Positions 6,960-16,124 of a DNA stretch of 47,204 nt are shown piece by piece. The position numbers and the translations under genes are program-made. Source of the stretch: Microbacterium sp. 18062. Lineage in GTDB: Bacteria > Actinomycetota > Actinomycetes > Actinomycetales > Microbacteriaceae. The DNA is taken from contig NZ_CACSKB010000033.1 of assembly GCF_902706225.1 (NCBI RefSeq), positions 1-47,204 of the forward strand, in the 5' to 3' direction. Under the pieces are notes generated by a model. It was not told the origin of the DNA. It saw only the letters and a list, made by a program, of their open reading frames with translations, and made no database searches. Numbering within the stretch: position 1 is the stretch's first letter; every line of letters starts with the position of its first letter.

Positions 6960-9900
6960 TCAGACCGTCAGCCGGCGGCGACGCACCACGACGAGCAGGG
7001 CACCGAGCGCGAGGAGACCCGCTCCCAGCCACACTCCGTCGAGGGATGCCGTGCCACCGGTGGCGGCCAGGTTTCCGTCGGTCGTGCTGTCGCACGGCAC
7101 CTCGGCGCCCAGAGGGAAGCTGAACGACACGGGGTCGAGCGCCGTGCCCGCCGTGTAGAAGCCCGCGAAGGCCTCCGCTCCGGCCGCGGTCAACGTCGCC
7201 GAGGCGTTCGACCAGCTGATGCTGCTCGACGACTCACTGGCGGCGGGCAGCGACAGCGTCGCGAACACCACTCCGGAGGCGTTGACGTCCGGCGAGCCGT
7301 TGTAGCCCTTCGACTGCACGTTCAGGATGAGCGACGCCGAGGTGGCGCTGTTCACCTGGATGCGCGGGTTCGACAGCGTCAGGTCGAGCAGGCCGCTGTG
7401 ACCGGTGTAGTGGATCGATCCGCCATAGCTCACGCGACCGCGATCGGTCTCGGTGCTGTAGGCGCCGGAGCCGGAGCCCCAGCCGCCCGAGATCGAGCCG
7501 TTGGCGATCGGGCCGTTGATGTAGTTGCGGAAGGACTCCTTCACACCCCACTGGATGCTGGCGCCCGAGACCGCCTGCGCGACACAGGATGCAGCCGCCG
7601 GCGTCTCCTCGGCCGGGACGACCGTCGCAGCCGTCACGGTGAACGGAGCGGACGCGACGACCGCGCCGTCCACGCTCAGCTCGAGCGTGTGCGCCCCCGT
7701 CTCGAACGCCGCGGGAACGGTCCAGCTGAAGCCCACGATGCCCGCAGCGGATGCGGTCGCGGTGCCGATGGTGACCGGCGTCGAGTTCGCGACCGCGGTC
7801 ACGACGGCACCCGGCGCGAAGCCGCCGCCGGTGACGTTCAGGGTCTGTCCCTGCTGCACGCTCGAACCCAGCGGGAACGCGACGTACGGGGCCGTCGGCT
7901 GGGCGACCGTCACCGGGGCGAAGGTGTCGAGCGAACGATCGGTCTGCGACAGACCGTGCGCGGCCGAGGTGGCCACCTGGTAGCTCTTGGCCGGGTCGAG
8001 CGTCCCGGCGGGAACGGTCAGCGTGGTCGTGAACGCACCGTCGGTGATCTGGCCCGGCTGGACCCACGCCTGAGCGATCCATCCGGCCGACGGAAGCGGC
8101 CCGCTGCCGTCCCAGACCGACGTCTCACCGAACAGCACGTATGCGCCGTTGACCGCCGCGGCGCCGGTGAAGCCGGTGCCGTCGACCGTCAGCACGTTCG
8201 TGACGGCCGGGTCGAGATCCGCGCTCGGCGAGACCGTGATCGTCGGGGTGGACGCCACCGGCGCCGCGGTGACCGTGAACGATCCGGAGGCGACGACCGT
8301 GCCGTCGACACTCAGCTCGATCGTGTGCGTCCCGGCGGCGAACGTCGCCGGGACGTCCCAGCTGAAGCTCACGATGCCCTCGGCCGATGCGGTCGCGGTG
8401 CCGATCGTGACCGGCTCGGAGTACGCGACCGCGGTCACGACGTCGCCGGGCGTGAAGCCGCTGCCGGTGACGGTCAGGGTCTGTCCCTGCTGCACGCTCG
8501 TGCCCAGCGGGAACTCGACCGAAGGCACCGTCTGCTCAGCGACCGTCACCGGGGCGAAGGTGTCGAGCGAACGATCGGTCTGCGACAGACCGTGCGCAGC
8601 GGAGGTGGCCACCTGGTAGCTCTTGGCCGGGTCGAGCGTCCCGGCGGGAACGGTCAGCGTGGTCGTGAACGCACCGTCCGTGATCTGGCCCGGCTGGACC
8701 CACGCCTGAGCGATCCATCCGGCCGACGGAAGCGGCCCGCTGCCGTCCCAGACCGACGTCTCACCGACGAGGACGTATGCGCCGTTGGCCGCCGCGGCGC
8801 CGGTGAAGCCGGTGCCGTCGACCGTCAGCACGTTCGTGACGGCCGGATCGAGATCCGTGTCCGGCGTCACCGTGATCGACGGGGTGGGCTCCGCCGGCTT
8901 GGCGCCGAGGTAGTTGATCTCGACCGACAGCTCCTGGTCGGCGTTCGTCACACCGCCCGCGCCGTACGTGTAGACACCCCACGCGCCCTCGGAAAGCGCG
9001 TTCTCGAAGTTCTGCGCGGTCAACGTCGTCGAGAACGATCCGTCGGCCGAGAGCTCGGCCCACTGACCGCGAATCGCCCCCTGGTACGCCGAAGGAACCT
9101 GGTCGAGAACCGATGCCGCCAGCGCCCACTTCTGGCTCACGACCGCTCGCGCGGATCCGGTCGCGCCCGTCGACGGCTTCCAGCTCTCGAGGAACGAGCC
9201 CAGCACCACATAGGCGCCCTGCGGAAGCGTGTTCGGGATCGGGACACCACGACCGCCGACGTTCGACTCCGGGTCGAAGCCCGAGCCCTTCACCACGAGA
9301 ACGTCGTCCGTGTAGACCGGCTGGCCCGTGTACGGCGTGACACCGTCCGCCAGGAACACGTCGATCGCCGGCTCGAACACCGGTTCCACCGGCTTGGCGT
9401 CGATGGAGTAGTCGACCGCCGCGGAGGTCGAACCGACATACGCGGCAGCGTCAGCGGGGCTGAAGACCGCCGTCAAGGAGTGGGCGCCGACCGCGAGAGT
9501 CGTGGTCGACGTCGTCGCCACACCCGCGTCGACGGCGGCGGAGCCGAGCGACGCCGAGCCGTCGAAGAACTCGACCGCGCCGTCTGCGGCGGGCGAGACG
9601 GTCGCGGTGAGGGTGACGCTGTCGCCCTCGGTCGCGCTGTCCGCGGGGGTCACCGACAACACGGTCGTCGTAGCGGCCGCGGGTGCCGCCTCGTACGCGA
9701 TCGGCGTCGTGGTCACCTGCGACGGATCCTGCACGCCGTGCGCCTTGCGGGTCACGACCGAGTACGACACCCCCTCAGCGAAGGCCGCCACGGGGGCTGT
9801 GACGCTGAACGACCCGTCGGGGTTCAGCGGGGCGGTCGCGCCCAAGCCCGGAATCGTCCCCTCCGTGTTGCTCGGACCGATCCACACCGTGTAGGCGTCG

Positions 9901-10136
9901 GCGGTGGCGCCGTCCTGCCGGATGCCGAGGTAGATGCCGGGCTCGGTGGCGCTGAACCCGCTGCCGGTCACCGTGACGTCGCCACCGGCACGCGGCGCCT
10001 GGGTCACCGACACGGTCGGGGCATCGGCTGCCTGGGCGGGAACGGCGACCCCCAGGGCCGCTCCTGACGCGATGAGCGCGCCGGTGAGCACGCTCGCGAG
10101 CACTCGCCACAGCGGTGCCCTTCTAGGTTTCTGCAC
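6960..10136 (-). CDS. HtaA-domain multi-repeat cell-wall haem-binding protein with LAATG sorting signal
   Basis: The product has 1,058 residues. A signal peptide (VQKPRRAPLWRVLASVLTGALIASGAALGVAVPAQA) is followed by Ig-like and YNTGAYVVFG-type modules, and then by two copies of a 212-residue unit that starts LDPAVTNVLTVDGTGFTG. A C-terminal HtaA domain (SIQWGVKESFRNYINGP through PVSFSFPLG) binds haem in Corynebacterium homologues. The tail is LAATG, a hydrophobic helix and RRRR. LAxTG is the motif preferred by class E sortases. The GTG start at 10136 has a GAGGAG ribosome site 7 nt upstream; the longer reading frame back to 10214 would run through the DtxR-like boxes. The role inferred is capture of haem at the surface and handover to HmuT. 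Confidence 0.85.
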   Translation of the reverse strand: MQKPRRAPLWRVLASVLTGALIASGAALGVAVPAQAADAPTVSVTQAPRAGGDVTVTGSGFSATEPGIYLGIRQDGATADAYTVWIGPSNTEGTIPGLGATAPLNPDGSFSVTAPVAAFAEGVSYSVVTRKAHGVQDPSQVTTTPIAYEAAPAAATTTVLSVTPADSATEGDSVTLTATVSPAADGAVEFFDGSASLGSAAVDAGVATTSTTTLAVGAHSLTAVFSPADAAAYVGSTSAAVDYSIDAKPVEPVFEPAIDVFLADGVTPYTGQPVYTDDVLVVKGSGFDPESNVGGRGVPIPNTLPQGAYVVLGSFLESWKPSTGATGSARAVVSQKWALAASVLDQVPSAYQGAIRGQWAELSADGSFSTTLTAQNFENALSEGAWGVYTYGAGGVTNADQELSVEINYLGAKPAEPTPSITVTPDTDLDPAVTNVLTVDGTGFTGAAAANGAYVLVGETSVWDGSGPLPSAGWIAQAWVQPGQITDGAFTTTLTVPAGTLDPAKSYQVATSAAHGLSQTDRSLDTFAPVTVAEQTVPSVEFPLGTSVQQGQTLTVTGSGFTPGDVVTAVAYSEPVTIGTATASAEGIVSFSWDVPATFAAGTHTIELSVDGTVVASGSFTVTAAPVASTPTITVSPSADLDPAVTNVLTVDGTGFTGAAAVNGAYVLFGETSVWDGSGPLPSAGWIAQAWVQPGQITDGAFTTTLTVPAGTLDPAKSYQVATSAAHGLSQTDRSLDTFAPVTVAQPTAPYVAFPLGSSVQQGQTLNVTGGGFAPGAVVTAVANSTPVTIGTATASAAGIVGFSWTVPAAFETGAHTLELSVDGAVVASAPFTVTAATVVPAEETPAAASCVAQAVSGASIQWGVKESFRNYINGPIANGSISGGWGSGSGAYSTETDRGRVSYGGSIHYTGHSGLLDLTLSNPRIQVNSATSASLILNVQSKGYNGSPDVNASGVVFATLSLPAASESSSSISWSNASATLTAAGAEAFAGFYTAGTALDPVSFSFPLGAEVPCDSTTDGNLAATGGTASLDGVWLGAGLLALGALLVVVRRRRLTV
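7905..8855. repeat. 636-bp tandem duplication inside the HtaA surface gene
   Basis: Bases 7905-8219 and 8541-8855 are nearly identical (about ten differences in 315 bp by eye) with a period of 636 bp, or 212 codons. The rest of each unit is similar but more diverged. The repeat keeps the reading frame. Confidence 0.85.
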
Positions 10137-10183
10137 GGGTTCACTCCTCGAACGGGTAGAAACGCGCCGCGCTGACGGCGCAT

Positions 10184-10232
10184 GAAGGTAAGGCTCTCCA
10201 AAGCCAGACCTCATAAGCCTAGCCTTACCAAC
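10184..10232 (-). promoter_or_regulatory. Two DtxR/IdeR-like iron boxes upstream of the surface protein
   Basis: tgaaggtaaggctctccaaa (box at 10184-10202) matches 14 of 19 positions of the iron-box consensus TTAGGTTAGGCTAACCTAA by eye. A second, weaker box at 10214-10232 (taagcctagccttaccaac) matches 12 of 19. Both lie 48-96 bp upstream of the GTG start. The 126-bp gap 10137-10262 contains nothing else recognised. Confidence 0.7.
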
Positions 10233-10262
10233 ACCGAAACTGGGAGCCCGTTGTGTAGATCG

Positions 10263-11048
10263 TTACCGTTCGCGACGAGGCAGCACGATCGGACGACCCG
10301 TGTCGGGGTCGGCGATCACCCGGACAGGGGTCTCGTACACGTGCTCGATCCGGGCCTCCGTCAGCACGTCGACCGGTGGGCCGAACGCCTGCAGGCGCCC
10401 ACCGTGCAGGATCGCGACCTCGTCCGCGTAGGCGGCCGCGAGCGAGAGGTCATGGAGGACCACCACGATGGCGCGCCCGCGTGACGCCAGCTCCCGGGCG
10501 ATGCGCAGCACGTCCTCCTGGTGCTTCAGATCGAGCGCGGCCGTCGGCTCGTCGAGCATCACGATCGGGGTGTCCTGGGCGAGCACCCGCGCCAGGGACA
10601 CCCGCGCCCGCTCGCCGCCGGACAGCGAGGAGAACACGCGCGATGCGAGGTGCGCGACATCCGCCCTCCGGAGCGCCTCGTCGATGATGCGTCCGTCGTC
10701 TGCGATGTCGGCGCCGATCCAGGGCGCGCGGCCCATCTCCACCACCTCGTAGGCCGTGTAGGCGAACGACACCTGGTTGGCCTGGAGCAGCACCGACCGG
10801 CGGCGGGAGAGCTCCCTGCTGCGGTGCTGCGAGAGAGCGCGCCCGTCGAGCGTGACGGAGCCGGAGGTCGCGCGGGCGTCCCCGGTCAGGATTCCGAGGA
10901 GGCTCGACTTTCCCGCGCCGTTCGGGCCGACGAGCGCGAGAACCCGGCCGTACGCGACCTCGAGGCTCACGCCGGTCAGGATCTGCGCCGCACCGATCCG
11001 GTAGCCCACGTCATCGAGCGCGTACGCCACGCGGCCCGGCCCACTCAC
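10263..11048 (-). CDS. hmuV: Haem ABC transporter ATP-binding protein
   Basis: The product has 261 residues, the cytoplasmic ATPase of the haem importer. It has the Walker A motif GPNGAGKSS, the Q-loop VLLQANQVSF, the signature LSGGERARVSLARVLAQ, the Walker B/D-loop IVMLDEPTAALD and the switch His in VVVLHDLSLAA. It belongs to the FecE/HmuV class by length and by its neighbours. Its GTG start overlaps the hmuU stop (GTGA), so it is the last gene of the htaA-type/hmuT/hmuU/hmuV operon. It is separated from the following surface gene by an independent iron-regulated promoter. Confidence 0.94.
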   Translation of the reverse strand: MSGPGRVAYALDDVGYRIGAAQILTGVSLEVAYGRVLALVGPNGAGKSSLLGILTGDARATSGSVTLDGRALSQHRSRELSRRRSVLLQANQVSFAYTAYEVVEMGRAPWIGADIADDGRIIDEALRRADVAHLASRVFSSLSGGERARVSLARVLAQDTPIVMLDEPTAALDLKHQEDVLRIARELASRGRAIVVVLHDLSLAAAYADEVAILHGGRLQAFGPPVDVLTEARIEHVYETPVRVIADPDTGRPIVLPRRER

Positions 11049-12115
11049 GACCAGCCCCCCGCTTTGCGCCGGCTCCGCCGGATGAGCCAGTAGAAGAACG
11101 GGCCGCCGATGAGAGAGGTGAGGATGCCGATGGGCAGATCCGCCGCCGGCAGCAGCGTGCGCGCGAGAACGTCGGCATAGACGAGCAGAGCACCGCCCCC
11201 GAGGAAGGAGGCGATGATCAGCGGCCGGTTCGCCGGGCCGATCAGCATCCGCACGAGGTGGGGGATGACGAGGCCGACGAACGCGATGATGCCCACGAAG
11301 GCGACCGCGACACCGGTGAGAAGGGCGACCAGCACGATCGACAGGATCCGCAGGCGCTCCACGTGCACACCGAGGTGCGCCGCCGTGCGGTCCCCCAGCG
11401 ACAGGAGGTCGTAGCGGCGTGCGAGTGCGACGGTGATGCCCACCCCGACGACGCCGACCAGGGCGACGATCCCGACCTCGGGCCAGCGCGACCCGTTCAT
11501 CGACCCCAGCTGCCAGAAGACGATCTGCTCACGGGAGGCGGTGTCTCCGACGAACATGAGGATGGCCAGGCCCGCCCCCGCGAACGCGTTGACGGCGATG
11601 CCGGTCAGGATGAGGGTGACCGACTCGGTGCGCCCCTGTGCCCGCGCCGCGCCGTAGACGACGAGCGTCGCGCCCAGCCCGCCGGCGAACGCGACCAGCG
11701 CGGTCGTCCACGACCCGAAGAAGGTCAGACCGAGCGTGATGGCCGCGGCGGCGCCGAGGGCCGCTCCCGACGAGACCCCGACGACCCCGGGCTCCGCCAG
11801 CGGGTTGCCGAAGATCGCCTGCATGACGGCGCCGGCGACGGCCAGCAACGCGCCGACCAGCAGCGACATCGCGATGCGCGGGAACCGGATCTGCCACAGG
11901 GTCTGCTCGATGAGCGGGTCCGTCGGGGCCCAGCCGTTCGGGATCCCCACGGCACGCAGCACCGATCCGAGCACCTCCGCCGGACCGATCGGCAGCTGTC
12001 CGAGGCCCGCGGAGATCACGACGCCCACGATCAGCAGGACGGCACCGGCGGCGTACACCACGGCGCGGCGACCGCGTCCCGCACGGATGCCGACCACGGG
12101 AGCGGATGCGGTCAT
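11045..12115 (-). CDS. hmuU: Haem ABC transporter permease (FecCD family)
   Basis: The product has 356 residues with about ten hydrophobic helices and FecCD-family landmarks: GNPLAEPGVVGVSSGAALGAA, WQLGSMNGSRW, the coupling region GIIAFVGLVIPHLVRMLIGP, and LPIGILTSLIGGPFFYWLIRR at the end. It forms the membrane channel that takes haem from HmuT using HmuV. The start overlaps the hmuT stop by 4 bp (ATGA) and its own stop overlaps hmuV. Confidence 0.95.
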   Translation of the reverse strand: MTASAPVVGIRAGRGRRAVVYAAGAVLLIVGVVISAGLGQLPIGPAEVLGSVLRAVGIPNGWAPTDPLIEQTLWQIRFPRIAMSLLVGALLAVAGAVMQAIFGNPLAEPGVVGVSSGAALGAAAAITLGLTFFGSWTTALVAFAGGLGATLVVYGAARAQGRTESVTLILTGIAVNAFAGAGLAILMFVGDTASREQIVFWQLGSMNGSRWPEVGIVALVGVVGVGITVALARRYDLLSLGDRTAAHLGVHVERLRILSIVLVALLTGVAVAFVGIIAFVGLVIPHLVRMLIGPANRPLIIASFLGGGALLVYADVLARTLLPAADLPIGILTSLIGGPFFYWLIRRSRRKAGGWS

Positions 12116-13230
12116 GACGCCGCCTCTGGCCCCTCGGGCGCGTAGACCGCACGCGCGAGCGCGTCGAGCACGAGCGCCGAACGAGGCCCGAACGAGAGGA
12201 TCTGCCCGTCGTCCATGTCGACGAAGCGCCGATGCTCGCCCGCCTTGGTCAGGGCGATCGCCGGCTTGTCGGCGAGGAGCCCGTCGACGCCGCCGACCGA
12301 CTCGATGCCGTGCGTCATGACGAGCACCAGGTCGGGGTCCGCGGCGACCATCGCCTCATCTGTCATCGGCTTCATGCCGGCCCAGCCGAGCTCCCCGGCC
12401 ACGTCGACGCCGCCGAGTCCCTCGATCAGCTGATCGGCACCGGACTCCTCGCCGAAGAGGTAGTACACCCCGGCGCTGCCGCGGAGGTACAGGAACATCA
12501 TCCGCAGCTTCTCGCCCTGCGCCCGGGGGGCGATCTGCGCGATCTCCGCGATCTTGGCCTGCACCTCGTCGGCGACGCGCTGCGCGAGCAGCTCCCCCGC
12601 CTCGGGCGCGCCGTAGACCGCCGCGACGTCGCGCGCGAGCTGCTCCGCGCCCTCGAACGACGCGTCGTTCTCGACGAAGACGACCGTGATGCCGACGTCA
12701 CGAAGCTGCTCCACGACGTCGCGCGGTCCGATGGTGCCGTCCGTGATGACGAGCGTCGGCGCGAGCGCGATCACCGACTCGGCGTTCACCGTGTGCCCGC
12801 CGGAGGTCACCACCGGGATGTCCTCGGTGCCCGGGAAGGTGGTGGACTGATCGATCCCGACGAGGGTCCCGCCGAACCCGAGTCCCCAGACCGTCGCGGC
12901 GATCGAGCCCGCGAGGTCCATCGCCACGACCCGCGACGTGTCGACGACCTCGACGGTAGCGTCGCCGCCCGCATCCCGCGACAGGACCGTCGCGGGCAGC
13001 TCCTGCGCGGGATCGGAGGCGACGGGCTCGATGCGCGCATCGGCCATCACGGCGGTGGACTCTCCGACGTAGGAGCGCGGGTCGGCGAGGACGTCGAGCT
13101 CGCTGAGCGGCACCTGCACCGTCGCAGACGTGTCCTCGGATGCTACGGGCGCGGCCACCGCCCCCGCGCAGCCGGTCAGGGCGAGTGCCGCGGCGACGAC
13201 GAGCGCCGCGGCACGGGCGAGACGTCTCAT
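12112..13230 (-). CDS. hmuT: Haem ABC transporter substrate-binding lipoprotein
   Basis: The product has 372 residues. It has a lipoprotein signal peptide with lipobox LTGC (MRRLARAAALVVAAALALTGC), so it is anchored to the outer face of the membrane. The periplasmic-binding fold of the BtuF/HmuT type is visible (RVVAMDLAGSIAATVWGLGFGGTLVGIDQ, AESVIALAPTLVITDGTIGP, MMFLYLRGSAGVYYLFGEESGADQLIEGLGG, DEAMVAADPDLVLVMTHG). It would pass haem from the HtaA proteins to HmuUV. The start overlaps the stop of the upstream HtaA gene (ATGA). Confidence 0.94.
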   Translation of the reverse strand: MRRLARAAALVVAAALALTGCAGAVAAPVASEDTSATVQVPLSELDVLADPRSYVGESTAVMADARIEPVASDPAQELPATVLSRDAGGDATVEVVDTSRVVAMDLAGSIAATVWGLGFGGTLVGIDQSTTFPGTEDIPVVTSGGHTVNAESVIALAPTLVITDGTIGPRDVVEQLRDVGITVVFVENDASFEGAEQLARDVAAVYGAPEAGELLAQRVADEVQAKIAEIAQIAPRAQGEKLRMMFLYLRGSAGVYYLFGEESGADQLIEGLGGVDVAGELGWAGMKPMTDEAMVAADPDLVLVMTHGIESVGGVDGLLADKPAIALTKAGEHRRFVDMDDGQILSFGPRSALVLDALARAVYAPEGPEAAS

Positions 13231-14132
13231 GCCTGGGCGCCCGGACCCGAGCCGTTCGCGTCTCCCCCTCGTCCGCGTCGAATGATCCAGACGACGACCG
13301 CCGCGACGACTCCGACGCCCGCGATGCCCGCGACCCAGCCGAGCCAGCCCAGGTCGGCGCCCTCATCGGTCTCGGCCGCGATGGGCGTCGCCGCCGCATC
13401 CGCCGTCTCGGTGGGCTCGGCGGTGGGCTCGGGCTCGGCGCAGTCGAGGACGAGCGTGAAGCTCACCGGATCGAACGCCGTGCCGGCCTCGTAGCTGCCG
13501 AACGCGTCGAAGCCCTCCTGGGTGACGGCGGTCGGCACCGCCGTGCCGGTCACCGTCGTCGCATCCTCGCCCATCTGGAGCGGTGCCGCGGCGAGGTCGA
13601 GCGCGACGAACGCGACCTGGGTGAGCTCGTGCACGTTGTCGGTGTTCCCCGCGAGGGCGTCCTCCATCGTGAGGTTGCGCAGGTCGAGCAGCAGCTGCGC
13701 GGTGCCGTCGCCCGAGAAGCTCAGGGTCGGGTTCGCGATCGTGGTGTCGAGGAGCCCGTCGTGCCCGGTGAAGTGCACACCGCCGGTGAAGTGCGCCTCA
13801 CCGGCGAACGTCGCGGTGTCGAAGGTGCCGGTCGCGCCCGACCAGCCGAAGTCGGGGGTCGTGTACGTGGCGCCGTCGGTCGGCTCCCACGATCCGTTCG
13901 CGATGGTGCCCGAGATGTAGGAACGGAACGACTCCTTGAACCCCCAGGTCAGCTCTCCGCCGACGATGTCGCACGCGGCGCTCGTCGAGACGGCGCTGTC
14001 GATGGTCCGGCCGGACGCCGACCCGGGCGCGGCACCCGCCAGCGCGAGCGGCGCGGCGAGCGCTGCGGCGATGGCCAGCCCCCGACCGCGACGGCCCTTC
14101 GATACGATCTGCGGACGACGCTGAGACGTCAT
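13227..14132 (-). CDS. HtaA-domain membrane-anchored haem-binding protein
   Basis: The product has 301 residues. The N-terminal signal peptide includes GRGLAIAAALAAPLALAGAAPGSA. One HtaA domain follows (ELTWGFKESFRSYISGTIANGSWEP through AFDPVSFTLVLDCAE). After a Pro/Thr/Glu linker (EPEPTAEPTETADAA) comes a transmembrane helix (LGWVAGIAGVGVVAAVVVWII) with a basic tail, so it is a single-span membrane protein like corynebacterial HtaB/HtaC. ATG at 14132 has AGAGGGG about 8 nt upstream; the longer ORF to 14684 antisense to the dehydrogenase was rejected. It is the first gene of the hmuTUV operon and follows a DtxR-like box. Confidence 0.88.
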   Translation of the reverse strand: MTSQRRPQIVSKGRRGRGLAIAAALAAPLALAGAAPGSASGRTIDSAVSTSAACDIVGGELTWGFKESFRSYISGTIANGSWEPTDGATYTTPDFGWSGATGTFDTATFAGEAHFTGGVHFTGHDGLLDTTIANPTLSFSGDGTAQLLLDLRNLTMEDALAGNTDNVHELTQVAFVALDLAAAPLQMGEDATTVTGTAVPTAVTQEGFDAFGSYEAGTAFDPVSFTLVLDCAEPEPTAEPTETADAAATPIAAETDEGADLGWLGWVAGIAGVGVVAAVVVWIIRRGRGGDANGSGPGAQA

Positions 14133-14223
14133 GAGCTCTGCCCCTCTGTACGCGCTGCACGCGGGTCGTGCCGACGCCGGACCCAACGCTCGACCCCGAC
14201 GGCCTCGGGCAGGCCACTGGCGG

Positions 14224-14242
14224 TGAGGTAAGGGATGCCTAA
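14224..14242 (-). promoter_or_regulatory. DtxR/IdeR-like iron box of the HtaA-hmuTUV operon
   Basis: tgaggtaagggatgcctaa matches 13 of 19 positions of the iron-box consensus and lies 92 bp upstream of the operon start. A second purine-rich stretch (aataaggatagga) adjoins it. The remaining bases of the gap 14133-14438 contain only the dehydrogenase leader. Confidence 0.65.
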
Positions 14243-14379
14243 TAAGGATAGGACGCGTGGGTTTCGCTGTCCAATGAGGGCTCCCCCGAAGACCGGGCGG
14301 CGTGCGGGTGACGTCGCGCGATCCCTGCTCCGATTCGACGGCTCTCGCCCGGTGGGCTCTATTCGGCCGTATCTTTTTT

Positions 14380-14405
14380 GAGACGCCCGTTCTCAGGGTC
14401 GTCTC
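14380..14405 (+). promoter_or_regulatory. Dyad in the leader of the aryl-alcohol dehydrogenase gene
   Basis: gagacg (14380-14385) and cgtctc (14400-14405) form an inverted repeat between a possible -10 (TATCTT, 14370-14375) and the start codon. It could be an operator or an mRNA hairpin; no cognate regulator is nearby. Confidence 0.3.
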
Positions 14406-14438
14406 GATGTCACGCCGCGAGGAACGGGAGAAGATTTC

Positions 14439-15539
14439 ATGAACGTCAAGGCCGCTGTCGTGGAGGAGCTCGGAAAACCCCTGGAGATTCGGCAGTTGCA
14501 GCTCGATGAGCCACAGGCGAACGAGGTGCAGGTGCGGATCGTCGCAACGGGGGTCTGCCACACGGACGCAGTGGTGCGCGACGGCTGGATGCCCACGCGG
14601 CCTCCGATCGTGCTCGGACACGAGGGCGCCGGTGTGGTCGAGAAGGTCGGCGCGGGCGTCGACCACCTTCGACCGGGGGATCATGTGGTGCTGAGCGTGA
14701 ACAGCTGCGGCACCTGCCGATCGTGCCTGTCAGGGCATCCCGCGGCGTGCGTGAACATCTTCGCGCACAACTTCGCAGGCAGCCGGATCGACGGCACCAC
14801 GGCGTACTCGTATGCGGACGGCACGCCCGTGAAGTCGCACTTCTTCGGCCAGTCGTCGTTCTCCGAGCGCGTGAACGCATCGGTGCGCAGCGTGGTGAAG
14901 ATCCCCGAGGACTTCCCGCTCGAGCTCGCCGGCCCGCTCGGCTGCGGCATCCAGACGGGCGCGGGCGCGGTCCTCAACGTGCTCCGTCCGGGACCCGGCG
15001 GCACCTTCGTCGTGTTCGGCGCAGGTGCGGTGGGTCTGTCCGCCCTGCTCGGCGCCGTGGCCAGCCGCGTCGGGACGATCATCGCGGTCGACGTCAACGA
15101 CGATCGCCTCGCCCTGGCCACCGAGCTCGGCGCCACGCATGTCATCAACGGCATGAACGAGGACGCGGTCGCCCGCGTGCTCGACCTCACGGGCGGCGGT
15201 GTGCAGACGGCGCTGGACACGACCGGCAACGCCCGCGTGTTCCGTCAGATGATCGACTCGCTCGCCATGTCGGGTCATGCCGGCGCGCTCGGCGCCGCCG
15301 CGGCCGGCAGCGAGGGGGTCATCGACCTGCCGGGCGCACTCGCCCGCGGCATCCGGATCACCTGGATCGTCGAGGGGGATGCCGTGCCGCAGCTGTTCAT
15401 CCCCGAGCTGATCGCGCTCCACCGGGCGGGCGACTTCCCGTTCGACAGGCTCATCAAGACCTACGCGTTCGACGACATCAACACCGCCTTCGCGGATTCG
15501 GAGTCCGGAGAGGCCCTCAAGCCCGTCGTCCTGCTCTGA
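14439..15539 (+). CDS. Zinc-dependent aryl-alcohol (benzyl-alcohol type) dehydrogenase
   Basis: The product has 366 residues of the class III/aryl-alcohol branch of medium-chain dehydrogenases. Catalytic zinc ligands are Cys40 (GVCHTD), His61-Glu62 (GHEGAG) and Cys169 (GPLGCG). Structural zinc ligands are Cys90, Cys93, Cys96 and Cys104 (CGTCRSCLSGHPAAC). The NAD-binding loop is VVFGAGAVGLSA, followed by an acidic residue (IAVDVNDDRL) that favours NAD over NADP. It would oxidise an aromatic alcohol to the aldehyde. It has a strong ribosome site (GGAG, 14427-14430) and is a single gene placed inside the iron/purine region, with no functional link visible. Confidence 0.9.
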   Translation: MNVKAAVVEELGKPLEIRQLQLDEPQANEVQVRIVATGVCHTDAVVRDGWMPTRPPIVLGHEGAGVVEKVGAGVDHLRPGDHVVLSVNSCGTCRSCLSGHPAACVNIFAHNFAGSRIDGTTAYSYADGTPVKSHFFGQSSFSERVNASVRSVVKIPEDFPLELAGPLGCGIQTGAGAVLNVLRPGPGGTFVVFGAGAVGLSALLGAVASRVGTIIAVDVNDDRLALATELGATHVINGMNEDAVARVLDLTGGGVQTALDTTGNARVFRQMIDSLAMSGHAGALGAAAAGSEGVIDLPGALARGIRITWIVEGDAVPQLFIPELIALHRAGDFPFDRLIKTYAFDDINTAFADSESGEALKPVVLL

Positions 15540-15550
15540 TCATCGGCGTG

Positions 15551-15571
15551 CGGCGCCTCAGCCAGGCGCCG
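15551..15571 (+). terminator. Hairpin terminator of the aryl-alcohol dehydrogenase gene
   Basis: cggcgcct (15551-15558) pairs with aggcgccg (15564-15571) 11 nt after the stop codon. A second, longer hairpin (arms 15587-15602 and 15617-15632, 16 bp each) follows and overlaps the last codons of the convergent gene, so the pair can act in both directions. Confidence 0.65.
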
Positions 15572-15613
15572 TGCACCGAGGTCTCCGCTGCCGCTCCGGC
15601 CGCGAGCACCCGC

Positions 15614-15970
15614 TCACGGCCGGAGCGGCAGCAGGTCCGAGATGTCGGCGCGGGTGCCGGAGGCGAGGATGCGACCGGCGGCGGCCGCATCCGGCCACCC
15701 CTCCGCGCCCGTCGCAAGGGCGATCCAGGTGGCGGCGTCGGTCTCCACGACGTTCGGCGGCGTGCCACGCGTGTGTCGCGGGCCCTCGATGACCTGGACG
15801 GCGCCGAAGGGCGGCACCCGCACCTCGACCGTGTGGCCGGGGGCCTTCTCGGCGAGCAGCTGCAGCAGGTAGCGCACGGCGGTCGCCAGATCGGTGCGGG
15901 CGGGCGCCTCGGCGTCGGCCACCGCGGCGAGTGCGGCGCGCCCCTCGTCGGTGGTGATGCGGCGGGCCAT
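15614..15970 (-). CDS. Sterol-carrier-protein-like family protein
   Basis: The product has 118 residues. The sequence [60 protein letters not shown] is the signature of the short actinobacterial SCP-like family found next to purD and purF. The fold is the SCP2 lipid-binding fold; the ligand is unknown. The ATG at 15970 follows a TAGCGT hexamer (15977-15982) after 6 nt, so the mRNA is probably leaderless. It is divergent from purD. Confidence 0.85.
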   Translation of the reverse strand: MARRITTDEGRAALAAVADAEAPARTDLATAVRYLLQLLAEKAPGHTVEVRVPPFGAVQVIEGPRHTRGTPPNVVETDAATWIALATGAEGWPDAAAAGRILASGTRADISDLLPLRP

Positions 15971-15976
15971 GTCTCC

Positions 15977-15982
15977 ACGCTA
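15977..15982 (-). promoter_or_regulatory. Leaderless -10 element of the SCP-like gene
   Basis: TAGCGT on the minus strand ends 6 nt before the ATG at 15970. Confidence 0.5.
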
Positions 15983-16050
15983 CTGCGTGCGCGACTCAGG
16001 AGACACGCCACCCTCCGGCGTCCGCAGTACCGGTACCGCCGTGAAACGCC

Positions 16051-16124
16051 TGACCCGAAAGTCTCCCCGGAGTGGAGAGATCTCGCCTCCTTCGTTGGAC
16101 GTCAGCGACCCCGGCCGCTGGATC
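16051..16124. repeat. Mosaic intergenic repeat, copy 2
   Basis: Starts tgacccgaaagtctccccgg and matches 2660-2733 with scattered changes across its whole 74 bp. It lies between the divergent SCP-like gene and purD. Confidence 0.7.

Noticed and set aside
6489..10067. 1,192-residue open frame antisense to the HtaA surface gene
   Set aside because: It mirrors the repeats of the real minus-strand gene and has no signal peptide, ribosome site or domain.
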